Positions 21,001 through 27,436 of a stretch of DNA of 64,000 bases are shown one piece after another; position 1 is the first letter of the stretch, and each line of letters begins with the position of its first letter. The stretch covers positions 1 to 64,000 of the forward strand of contig CAVQYV010000008.1 of assembly GCA_963718295.1 (NCBI GenBank), written 5' to 3'. A program made the position numbers and the translations under genes. The stretch is from CAVQYV01 sp963718295 [NCBI: uncultured Methylomirabilota bacterium] (GTDB lineage Bacteria > Methylomirabilota > Methylomirabilia > CAVQYV01). A model generated the notes under the pieces. The model was not told the origin of the DNA and did not search any database. It worked only from the letters and a program-made list of their open reading frames with translations.

Positions 21001-22494
21001 CTCTACGGGCTCGGCAGACTTGCGCTTCGGGAAGACAAGAAGAAAGAGGCGAAGGAATGGCTCTTTAGATCGATCGACGTGATCGAGGGGATGCGAGCCG
21101 ATATCAAGATCGAACAGCTCAAGGACGGCTTCATCACGAACAAGGTCGATGTCTACGAAACACTCGTCACGCTACAGTCAGACCTGGGCGAGACCGAAGC
21201 CGCCTTCGAAACCGCGGAGCGCTCCCGCGCCAGGAACTTCATTGATCTCCTCGGCAACCAGAGGCTGAGCCTGCAGAACGCTGTCGACCAGGAGCTTTAC
21301 GAACGCCAGCTCAGAATGAGGGCGCGGATCGTGGAATATGAAGCCCTCGTGGCCCAGGCGGAGGATAAAAAGACGGCGGAGGTATACAGGACGTCTCTTG
21401 CACGGCTCAACGACGAACTGCGTGATCTCATGCTTGAAATACAGACGAAGAACCCCCAGCTCGCGAGTATCGTCTCCGTCGACCCCCTCAAGACGGACGA
21501 GGTGCAGAAGCTCCTTGAGCCGGGAGTTGTCCTGTTGGCTTATTATATCGTTCCTGATCAGGTACTCTGCTGGGTGGTGAAGAGAGAGGGGGTGAAGCTC
21601 TTCAGGACCCCTTTGAACCGGTCGGCCCTCGGGGAGTCGATCCTGGCATTTCGCCAGACGATCCAGAACCTCGAACCGATCGAAAAGCTTTCAAAGGAAC
21701 TCTTCAGTAAACTGATGTCGGCCGTCGTACCTGAGGTCGAAGGTGCGAAATACCTCGGAATCGTGCCCCACAGCTTTCTCCATTACCTTTCCTTCGCAAC
21801 CCTTTACGACGGTGCCCAGTATGCAGCCGACCGCTTTCCGCTCTTCTATCTCCCAAGTGCGAGCGTGCTCAAGTATACGCTGAGCAGGAGGACGGACAGT
21901 AAAAACCCCCAGGTCCTTGCCATCGGAAATCCCAACCTCAACGACCCGGCCCTGAACCTCCCCTTTGCCGAGCAGGAGGTCGAGACGATCCAGTGGAATT
22001 TTGACAAGGTCACCCTTTTGACAAAAGAGAGGGCCACCGAGAGCTGGGTCCAGGGGAACATAGGGAAATTCGGAATCATCCACATCGCATCCCATGGCAC
22101 ATTCGATCCGATCAACCCGCTCTTCTCGGCGATCAAGCTCGTCAAGGACGAGAAGGCCGACGGCAACATGGAGGCGGCCGAGGTTTTCGGTCTTGGGATC
22201 AATGCCGATCTAGTGCTCCTGAGCGCCTGCCAGACTGGCCTAGGTCGAATCACCCAAGGAGACGACGTGATCGGCCTGAACCGGGCCTTCTTCTATGCGG
22301 GCACGCATTCAATCATTTCGAGCCTCTGGCGCGTGAGTGACATCTCGACCGGGGTGCTGGTGAAACAGTTCTACCGTCTTTACAGCTCTTACAACAAGGC
22401 CGAGAGTCTCCGAAGGGCCATGCTGCATGTTAAGAACCGTTATCCCCATCCCGGCTACTGGGGCGCCTTCATTCTCTCGGGCGATTATTACTAA
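15070..22494 (+). CDS. Giant TPR protein with two CHAT domains, the second catalytic
   Basis: 2,474 codons open without interruption; the frame extends up to about 14997 and joins the TolB part, so TTG 15070 is probably not the natural start. Domains in order: TPR arrays (about 15100-18450), a coiled-coil-like helix (18450-18650), a first CHAT-like domain (about 18840-19640), more TPRs including a run of Rapsyn/TTC-type repeats (19660-21120), a helix pair, and a C-terminal CHAT domain (about 21480-22494). CHAT domains are caspase-like (clan CD) cysteine peptidases. In the second copy HIASHG has its His at 22093-22095 and LLSACQTG its Cys at 22228-22230, and FSSLW-type and GYWGAFILSGD blocks close the fold. 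The first copy has GG in place of the His motif and PGLHREG in place of ACQTG, so it is probably inactive. As the TolB part carries a signal peptide, the enzyme would act in the periplasm. Target unknown. Confidence 0.88.
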   Translation: MELADGIANKVPPDPYLCLLAYYRVLEAFSSEEPFAGRAAYETGRLYVKVDMPEAAEAAFRVSSTAHGRTLPEAALSEIETVVIEAKGRYASAETSALKEEALNKGLTAIDGIASRHQGLPKVQARAGVEKAKLLLVLSQNPPSILKAIGFLDRVIAEYKNERIEAAEALVLRADAYGQVGISEQVYPEYIKVIDDYPDIEEWADRAVERILEKILKESKKGRLEYQAEVLRGIAEKNRSSHPRLAMGALNRVGDLFYRGDEWEGAKAAYRQVLVQYPVETTQTAAARLALAEILYRQERFREAIDLYERELALRSYQDPIYLLARAGYIRKSVDSGEFLYRIGEVASARKIFKELIDYDGSIIEAHRGYIKCAAAQKEVLPLLASYRDRLKQRPDDPVANYTLGLGLTYLEDRSSLVEAKPLILKAISIYGQSEFFHQTLGYIFEVLETVYGEMGNLEYAIESYQKAFFLNDPRNNPTNHANLLLNLGNVYHLLGQHQRAYQFYRRRLESPIPFDNEETEILFYRRFGASAFQVRKPAETIEAYKKALSLMENRVRPKQASDAFDRISKYIKDNFLMPASKVEALKKKADEVGERQASINRRLFKLSQADLASIRDPGWEEYRRGMEALLAEEKALFPAITSLGEATAMQAPEREKAVQDLNFMALKVSDALRSPVRFAELQAEMFDRLGLAYQEAGEWKNAIETFEKVYGLNQALGLTVNLARNRRSAAYNRYLLAGQLSGDERVAQLRKASEEFQEALSLVQKYGVVKKGEERDKALISVALQVSLDTAAATEAAYGFSKEQEERLAEAFITRILTELGELDPALEMTQKQLGRYPPDKSIAERDVYGVSLLYHRAGHLFAAEERPADAFDAFGRSAELAHRMGNPVNAAINTMNMAHVLAAMPEADPVFDTLRQRLYQADEKTTGLVSGDKAIEGLAILPYYHNIMGVYLIALAPAAGKADVVSASTRMDALRRALAHFDRGLRFFKETGYDRKMLSLEAALHLNTAAAASMMGDATGAATCFEKALKVAMDAFLPEIEWRALSGLGRTKEALHTLSAMTLIRAGAGPEEILPAFSGLVQAKIENGKTEEAFNLAERLSELDRVQRLASFVIGEIPERERTLYRESYQRVIRIQQLKKDMASAKGEEREYVKRRLDQETDLLSEKLGKQRERIQYLNELVKDPGFQDEVMILIALAMRAEEVADAAVATDDEERKKVLSREHADLSDQYGKTLSRILSRGEEEDAPNMAPLFGPKPVEAIDVMETLSEDETLFRPFRMRGDPSGFLVFRVTKEDLEVKKVSSLDQIRLPEKGKATIAYEDRTALPGGLKPSACALSATHLIRSTQNRKPFKRTLLAVSYEGSIPPSYAVKTLPSSAVEKDIPDAMTGSHLLLFGGSIAPAQTVPTRAAEVPTRFIGMGFDRGRRLSLRMLAAGLRDVSLALLPGLHREGVYAAGHLFSIFGCPTMILPERTGKDSNFIGKFMEAYETQAADEALKSALSHTTDSWMLLGYRGMGPAEARRFAEGNFVKYVKKGQVAFAANEPARALSYFENALAVAKETDSLKTHLPNLYRLSRECAYRAGDMRKAAEYASALVDLIQKKEPDSKDHAEALLNYGLVLSRLEQYGVAAPPLEKSLEIMANLELESEQVSALASTGLVFENATEYDRALVHFRSALDLSLKLDKRELTARQHMNIGRLYDLRLSRYAVARQHYEKALGLYLDLRDAAAAAQAHLDIGRCCRLMGNFPDAELHYREALKLAGAASSGDRLRAKIVIEQANNAWFQARYQEAFDLRQDVYQAAVKGQWPLEQVISLNTSGLIWWTLNENERALRELREALSLAGKLEVRSDEIATTLNNIGVVYREMGRYDEALKTFDEALAIDKKLKSRWAIAYDLRNTALTYLRMTRPDQALPLLEEAAAESHDIGDRVNEAKSLLGLGEAHSLAGNVPKAREAFERALTLSHSMAIRETEWRALYGLGRLALREDKKKEAKEWLFRSIDVIEGMRADIKIEQLKDGFITNKVDVYETLVTLQSDLGETEAAFETAERSRARNFIDLLGNQRLSLQNAVDQELYERQLRMRARIVEYEALVAQAEDKKTAEVYRTSLARLNDELRDLMLEIQTKNPQLASIVSVDPLKTDEVQKLLEPGVVLLAYYIVPDQVLCWVVKREGVKLFRTPLNRSALGESILAFRQTIQNLEPIEKLSKELFSKLMSAVVPEVEGAKYLGIVPHSFLHYLSFATLYDGAQYAADRFPLFYLPSASVLKYTLSRRTDSKNPQVLAIGNPNLNDPALNLPFAEQEVETIQWNFDKVTLLTKERATESWVQGNIGKFGIIHIASHGTFDPINPLFSAIKLVKDEKADGNMEAAEVFGLGINADLVLLSACQTGLGRITQGDDVIGLNRAFFYAGTHSIISSLWRVSDISTGVLVKQFYRLYSSYNKAESLRRAMLHVKNRYPHPGYWGAFILSGDYY

Positions 22495-22555
22495 GTTTTC
22501 CGAAACAGGTTAGAATAATGAGGCGAAAATGGATTCTATTTTCATGGAGGATACG

Positions 22556-23072
22556 ATGATGCGTCGAAAGAAATTTTTTGTCCCGATCGTTGCTCTTGCC
22601 CTCATGATGACCGGCGCGGTCATGGCCGCGGAGATGTTATGGGTTGATCTCCGAGGGGGCCAAGCTCAAGATGGAACCGAGCGCTTCTTCCGAGACCATC
22701 GAGGGACTGCCGGTGGGGTCGGAGCTGATGGTGGATTCCTCAGAGGGAAGCTGGTACAAAGTCACGACGAAGTCGAATAAGACGGGATGGATATACCGTG
22801 GCAAGGTATCCTCCACGCAGCCTGAGGGAAAGGAGGACAAGGGCGGAGGCGGTCTCTTCGGGGCATTGCCCGGAAGCAGCATCCAGGTGAGCGCTGCTGA
22901 CACGTCGAGGAGCATAAGGGGGCTCTCGCCTGCGGCAAAGGAATATGCTGCAAGTGCAAATACGCCCGAGGCATATCAAAAGGCCCTCGACAGGGTCCTG
23001 GCCCTGAGGGTTACCGATAAGGAAATCGAGGATTTCCTTATAGAGGGAAAGATAGGGGAATACAGCAGATAA
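22556..23072 (+). pseudogene. Secreted SH3-domain protein, one frameshift after the signal peptide
   Basis: ATG 22556 lies 5 bases after TGGAGG. The first frame gives a signal peptide (KKFFVPIVALALMMTGAVMA). Near 22640 the sense moves to another frame: ISEGAKLKMEPSASSETIEG, LPVGSELMVDSSEGSWYKV and SNKTGWIYRGKVSS make a bacterial SH3 (SH3b) domain, followed by a Gly-rich linker and a helical C-terminus ending at TAA 23070-23072. SH3b domains usually bind peptidoglycan or peptides. One extra base after ATGTTATGGGTT explains the break. It sits 61 bases after the CHAT gene and 26 before the M48 gene and belongs to the same run. Confidence 0.7.
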
Positions 23073-23098
23073 GACTCCCATGATGGAGGAGAGGAATC

Positions 23099-24080
23099 AT
23101 GAAATCACTTCGCTTGTTGGCTCTGATGATCATCTGTTTTCTTACGACAGGCTTTCAGCTGGGTGACTTTCTCGGCGATACGCTGACGGGTCAGGAAGAA
23201 CAGGAAAAAAAGGAGACCTATCAGAAAGAATACAAAAAGGCGCGTGAGAGGGGCATGAGCGAAACGGAGGCCGATCGTCACGCCCGGGAGGCTGCTGAGA
23301 AAAAGGCCGGAAAGCGCAAATCATTGATTGAAGGCGTTGGTGCAATTTTGAGCAGCACCGGAGAGATCGACTACGAATCGGAGATGGCCATCGGCGAGAG
23401 CCTTGCCCTCGAGGGATTCAAGCGGTACGGCGTTCCAGTGAACGACGAGGGTTTCCAAAGGTACGTTAATCTCCTTGGCAACGCCGTAGCGCGAAACTCG
23501 ATCAGGCCTGAGATTCTTTACCGATTTGTTGTCATCGAAAGCCCGCTTTATAACGCCTTCGCCTGTCCTGGCGGCATCATCTTCATCTCCTCCACCCTCG
23601 TCAAATCCATGGCGAACGAGTCCCAACTTGCAGGAGTCCTTGCCCACGAGGTTTCCCACGTGGGTCATAAGCACGCACTCAAGTCGATCAGGCGCGCCAA
23701 GTTTTTCGAAGGTGTCGGCAAGATCACGGCAGGCCAGCATGAAGGGCGATAAGGGCAAGGAGTTCCAGGGAATGATCGGTGACCTGCAGGGTGTTCTTTT
23801 TGACAAGGGCCTCGATAAAGAGATGGAGTTTGAGGCCGACCTCTCGGGCATGGAGGCTGCCTACAGGACGGGCTACGACCCGTCGGCAATGATCGAGGTC
23901 CTGTACACGCTCCGGGAGAAGGAGAGCGGGGCGACCAAGGAAGGATCTTGGTTCTCGACCCACCCACCCCTCGAAAATAGAATCGAAAAATGCCAGTCAG
24001 CGATGGGAAAATATCCCGACGCTAAGAGCCTGGCCAAGGAAGAGAAGCGCTTCGCGTCCTACAGGACGAAATTGCCATAA
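23099..24080 (+). pseudogene. M48-family (BepA/Oma1-like) zinc metallopeptidase, one frameshift
   Basis: ATG 23099 follows GGAGGAGAGGAATC. A signal peptide (LRLLALMIICFLTTGFQLGD) and a charged helical segment precede the M48 domain: YNAFACPGGIIFISSTLVKS, then the zinc motif HEVSHVGHKHAL at about 23645. The frame opened at 23099 stops at TAA 23750-23752. From about 23738 the other frame continues with KGLDKEMEFEADLSGMEAAY, which carries the third zinc ligand (E of FEAD), and WFSTHPPLENRIEKC, to TAA 24078-24080. A single base near 23738 therefore separates the two halves of the active site. The family covers periplasmic chaperone-proteases that act on misassembled outer-membrane proteins. Last gene of the 16-kb run. 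Confidence 0.75.
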
Positions 24081-24144
24081 AGGAAGGAGGCTGGTGCCCC
24101 CGCATGATTTGACCTGCCGCACCCACAGCTTAATTACAGTCGGC

Positions 24145-24183
24145 AAAAAAATGGCCTCTTTGGAATTGCGAGGCAAAGAGGCC
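24145..24183 (-). terminator. Rho-independent terminator, probably for selC
   Basis: GGCCTCTTTG (24153-24162) and CAAAGAGGCC (24174-24183) form a perfect 10-bp stem with an 11-base loop. On the minus strand it is followed by seven Ts (24151-24145). It lies about 120 bases downstream of the tRNA-Sec 3' end, with nothing else transcribed leftward in between. Confidence 0.75.
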
Positions 24184-24206
24184 AGGTTTGTAAGTGATTG
24201 AATTTA

Positions 24207-24227
24207 TTGGCGGAGGCGCGTGGGAGT
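24207..24227 (-). repeat. 21-bp duplicate of the tRNA-Sec 3' end (att-like)
   Basis: Identical to 24305-24325, which holds the CCA end, the 3' acceptor strand and part of the T arm of selC. The copies are in direct orientation, 98 bases apart, and the sequence between and around them is unrelated. This is the pattern left by tRNA-targeting integrases, though here almost nothing remains between the copies. Confidence 0.7.
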
Positions 24228-24305
24228 TCCTTCGTTTCGCTCAGGACAGGCTCACCCGCACCTCACGCACTCCCCATCTTCCCGGAGCAAAACAGCCAGC
24301 TATGT

Positions 24306-24403
24306 TGGCGGAGGCGCGTGGGAGTCGAACCCACCCAAGGCACCGCGAAGGGCCTCGCACTGGATTTGAAGTCCAGGAGCAGCACCGGCCACAACCCGCC
24401 TCC
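24306..24403 (-). tRNA. selC: tRNA-Sec (anticodon UCA), CCA encoded
   Basis: A 98-base selenocysteine tRNA. The 5' end is GGAGGCGGGTTGTGG and the 3' end GCGCCTCCGCCA; seven acceptor pairs are perfect and the eighth is a G-G mismatch. The anticodon loop CTTCAAA carries TCA (complement at 24367-24369) in the stem CTGGA/TCCAG. A long variable arm and a T arm (GTGGG TTCGACT CCCAC) follow the known bacterial tRNA-Sec plan. CCA is encoded at 24308-24306. It reads UGA as selenocysteine with SelA, SelB and SelD; none of these and no selenoprotein gene was recognised in this window. Confidence 0.95.
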
Positions 24404-24500
24404 AGGTTTCAGACTTGCAGCGCTCTGATATCAAGACTCCAAGGCTTCAAGACTTCGCTGCTCACGACAGGAAGAAACCTCTCCTGAGCGCCCATCTTTA

Positions 24501-24529
24501 CCTTTAGTTTTTTCGGGGGCTTTTGTCAA
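24501..24529 (-). promoter_or_regulatory. Candidate sigma-70 promoter of selC
   Basis: On the minus strand a perfect TTGACA (24529-24524), a 17-base spacer and a weak -10 (TAAAGG, 24506-24501). It would start transcription about 90 bases before the tRNA, between the M16 stop codon and selC. Confidence 0.4.
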
Positions 24530-24603
24530 GGTGAAAGTGGAAGCGATCCCTCTCTGCCGCTGAATCCATTCCCCGTTTTTCTTCCTTTCCTTGCGCCCCG
24601 ATC

Positions 24604-26025
24604 TTATTCCGGCTGGAATCTCTCGATCTGAAGCTCACCCAGGCCCAGATCCTGAAGTTGCCCCTGGATCTTTTCCCCATCTCCCAACACCGCAATGAGC
24701 AGGCTGTCATAGGGAAAGAGATCGCGGGCAGCGGAGTTGGCTTCCTCCAGGGTCACCGCTTCAATCCTCTTCTGATAAGTGTCGATATAATCGAGCGGCA
24801 ATCCGTAGAATGCGACGTCTGCCAACTGGGCCACCAAGGCCCCGGCTCTTTCCAGGGCGATATAGTAGATTCCCTTCTTATAGGTCTTGACCTTTGCCAG
24901 CTCTTCGGGGCTAAGGCCTCCCTCACGGAAGATTCGTACTTGCTCCAGGATGGCGGATATGGCCTTTCCCACATTCCCGTTCTGCGTCGAGGTCTCGATC
25001 ACGAAAGAGCCCCCGGCCTTTCCCATGGAGAAATGGCTATCAATACTATAAGTGAGTCCCAGGTTCGCCCGGATTTGATCCATCAGACGCGAGCTGAACC
25101 CCATGCGACCCAAGATGCCATTGGCCAAAGAGAGAGGGAAGTACCGAGGGGTATCGCGGGGTACCCCGATATTTCCCATGAAGATCTGGGCCTGGGTCAC
25201 ATCGGGCTTATCGATCAGGATCACCCTTCGGCCTCGGAGGGAGGCGGGTGGAGGCACGGAGGCCATCTTAAGCTCCCCCTGAGCCCAGGGGGAAAACAGG
25301 GCCCTTAACTTCTCTGCCATACCGGCGGCATCGAAGTCGCCCACTACCACCAGGATGGCTTGATTGGGCAAGAAGAAGCGGCGATAGAAGGCCTCCACAT
25401 CCTCCCGCTGAATGGAGGCCAATGACTGGCGGGTCCCGTTCAGGGGATGGCCATAGGGGTGATCCCGATAGAGGAGGGAGCGAAACTTCCTCTCAATAAT
25501 GGTCCCTGGGTCCTCGTTGGCCTGCGAAAGAGCGGCCAGGGCCTGCGCGCGCTGGCGGTCCAACTCCTCCTGGGGGAAGGTGGGATGCAGCAGGCAATCG
25601 AGCAAAAGATCTAAGCCCCGGTCGATATCCTTGGAGAGCACCTCCAGGGAGATGGAGCAATAGTCATAATTGGCACCAGCGGAGAGGCTTCCACCCAAAA
25701 AGTCAATCTCCTCCGAGATCTGACTGGCATTTCGCTCGGTGGTGCCCTTGAGCAGAAGGTCCGCAGCAAGGGATGCCAGGCCCGCCTTGTTCGTCGCTTC
25801 CTGGGAGGCTCCACCCGGCAGGATGAGAAGGAAATTCGCAATGGGGATCTTACGGTATTCCTTCAACACTAGGGTAAGGCCATTAGGGAGTTGGGTGCGG
25901 GATACTTCCCCCAGCATGGCCCAGGCCGATGGGGCAAAGGAAAGGAAAGTGGCGAGTATGCAAAAGGCGCAGGTCCAGATCCAGGTAATGGCTCTTCTTC
26001 TCTTCAGACCGCTTCTCGTCCCCAT
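24604..26025 (-). CDS. M16-family peptidase-like protein, non-catalytic subunit
   Basis: A 473-residue exported protein of the M16 (pitrilysin/mitochondrial processing peptidase) family. ATG 26025 is chosen because GGAGGTGAGG lies just upstream and overlaps the stop of the catalytic partner 5 bases away; a longer frame exists without support. Signal peptide WTCAFCILATFLSFAPSAWA. The M16 fold is clear (TQLPNGLTLVLKEYRKIP, then HPTFPQEELDRQRAQALAAL and RDHPYGHPLNGTRQSLASIQ), but where the HxxEH zinc motif should stand the sequence reads GLASLAADLLLKGT. This is the usual division of labour in two-subunit M16 proteases, in which this subunit helps bind substrate. Likely periplasmic. Confidence 0.9.
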   Translation of the reverse strand: MGTRSGLKRRRAITWIWTCAFCILATFLSFAPSAWAMLGEVSRTQLPNGLTLVLKEYRKIPIANFLLILPGGASQEATNKAGLASLAADLLLKGTTERNASQISEEIDFLGGSLSAGANYDYCSISLEVLSKDIDRGLDLLLDCLLHPTFPQEELDRQRAQALAALSQANEDPGTIIERKFRSLLYRDHPYGHPLNGTRQSLASIQREDVEAFYRRFFLPNQAILVVVGDFDAAGMAEKLRALFSPWAQGELKMASVPPPASLRGRRVILIDKPDVTQAQIFMGNIGVPRDTPRYFPLSLANGILGRMGFSSRLMDQIRANLGLTYSIDSHFSMGKAGGSFVIETSTQNGNVGKAISAILEQVRIFREGGLSPEELAKVKTYKKGIYYIALERAGALVAQLADVAFYGLPLDYIDTYQKRIEAVTLEEANSAARDLFPYDSLLIAVLGDGEKIQGQLQDLGLGELQIERFQPE

Positions 26026-26029
26026 GACC

Positions 26030-27406
26030 TCACCTCCCCTCCCGAATCGGAACCAGGACCAGCGTGGTACGGCGATCCGGATCAAAGTACTTTTTTGCCA
26101 CCCGCTGGATATCCTCCAGCCGCACTCGATTCAACTTGTCCAGGATCTGGAAGAGCTGCTGGTAGTCTCCGAAGACCACCTGGTGATAGCCCAGCATCCG
26201 GGCGCGGGAGGCGTTGCCCTCCATGCCCCGAATGACTTGAGCCTGGGCGATATTTTTGGCCTTCTGCAGATCCTCCTCCCGGACTCCCTTTCCTTGGATT
26301 TCCTGCAGGATCTGGTTCAGGGAATCCTCCGCCTCCTTCAACTCGTGATCGGGTTTCATCTGGGCATAGAAAAGGAAAAGGCCCGGATCGATGGCGTCGT
26401 GAAGGCCAGCCCAGGCAGAGGTTGCGATCTGTTGCTCATAAATGAGACGCCGATAGATCAGGGAACTTTCTCCTGAGGAGAGGATGCCCTCCAGCAGCGA
26501 GAGGGGATAGGTATCCTCCGACTGCACGGAAGGACCTTGATAGGCAATCATCAGGGCAGGGAGCTCTGCCTCCTTCTTGATCGAAACGCGCCGCTCCCCG
26601 CGCTGCGGGGGCTCCGCATTGACCACCGAAGGCGGAGCAGGCTGGGCGGGAATTCCAGAAAAATATCTCTCCATCAGGGCCAGGGCAGGGGCCTCCTCCA
26701 CATCCCCCACCAGGATGGCTACTGCGTTGCTGGGCGAATAATAGCTTGCCAGATAGGCCTTCACCTGCTCCAGGGTAATGGCATCCAGATCCCCCATCCA
26801 ACCGATGACCGGCCAGCGGTAAGGATGGGCCAGGTAAGAATTGGCGTAGAGCTGCTCATACATCGTGCCGAAGACATCATTCTCGGTCCGCATCAGCCGT
26901 TCCTCTTTGACCACCCGCCGTTCCCGGGCGAAATTGGCTGCCTCGATCTTCAGATGCTCCATCCGGTCGGCCTCCAACTCCAGGACCTTTTCCAAGGCCG
27001 AGCTGGCAAACTCCTCCCAGTAGAAGGTATAGTCTTTGGTGGTGGCCCCATTGGTGTACCCGCCGGCTGCCTCGATGATGCGGTCGAATTCCTTGGGAGG
27101 AAACTTGTCGGTGCCGCTGGAAAATCGGAGATGCTCTAACAGATGGGAAATCCCAGTGGCCCCCGGCATCTCATTGCGAGATCCAACCTTGAAAAAGACG
27201 CAGAAGCAGGCAATGGGCAGGGAGTGATCCTCCGAGATCAGCACGGTCATGCCATTCTTCAAGGTGTGCTGGGAGACCGGGAATTGCTGGGCCTCTGCTG
27301 GTGCCCAGGGACTGCTCACAAGGAACAGGAGGAGCCCCAGGATCGGCAACAGGAGGAGCAAGATTTTCAGCGAAGGAAACGAATTCCGGAAAGACCTCAT
27401 GCGCAT
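26030..27406 (-). CDS. M16-family zinc metallopeptidase, catalytic subunit
   Basis: Exported M16 peptidase of about 458 residues, translated just before its non-catalytic partner. ATG 27406 sits 6 bases after GAAAGG; ATGs at 27412 and 27400 are alternatives. A hydrophobic signal (ILLLLLPILGLLLFLVSS) is followed by HTLKNGMTVLISEDHSLPIA and the inverted zinc motif HLLEH, with the downstream acidic ligand probably within RRVVKEERLMR. The C-terminal M16 domain (SLLEGILSSGESSLIYRRLI) is complete. These periplasmic proteases degrade peptides or process secreted proteins; the substrate is not deducible here. Confidence 0.92.
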   Translation of the reverse strand: MRMRSFRNSFPSLKILLLLLPILGLLLFLVSSPWAPAEAQQFPVSQHTLKNGMTVLISEDHSLPIACFCVFFKVGSRNEMPGATGISHLLEHLRFSSGTDKFPPKEFDRIIEAAGGYTNGATTKDYTFYWEEFASSALEKVLELEADRMEHLKIEAANFARERRVVKEERLMRTENDVFGTMYEQLYANSYLAHPYRWPVIGWMGDLDAITLEQVKAYLASYYSPSNAVAILVGDVEEAPALALMERYFSGIPAQPAPPSVVNAEPPQRGERRVSIKKEAELPALMIAYQGPSVQSEDTYPLSLLEGILSSGESSLIYRRLIYEQQIATSAWAGLHDAIDPGLFLFYAQMKPDHELKEAEDSLNQILQEIQGKGVREEDLQKAKNIAQAQVIRGMEGNASRARMLGYHQVVFGDYQQLFQILDKLNRVRLEDIQRVAKKYFDPDRRTTLVLVPIREGR

Positions 27407-27436
27407 CCACATCCTTTCTTTCTTTTGTTCATTGCT

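Noticed and set aside
24228-24304. Second tRNA gene next to selC
   Set aside because: Only the 21-base 3' end is repeated; no acceptor partner, anticodon arm or D arm can be folded.
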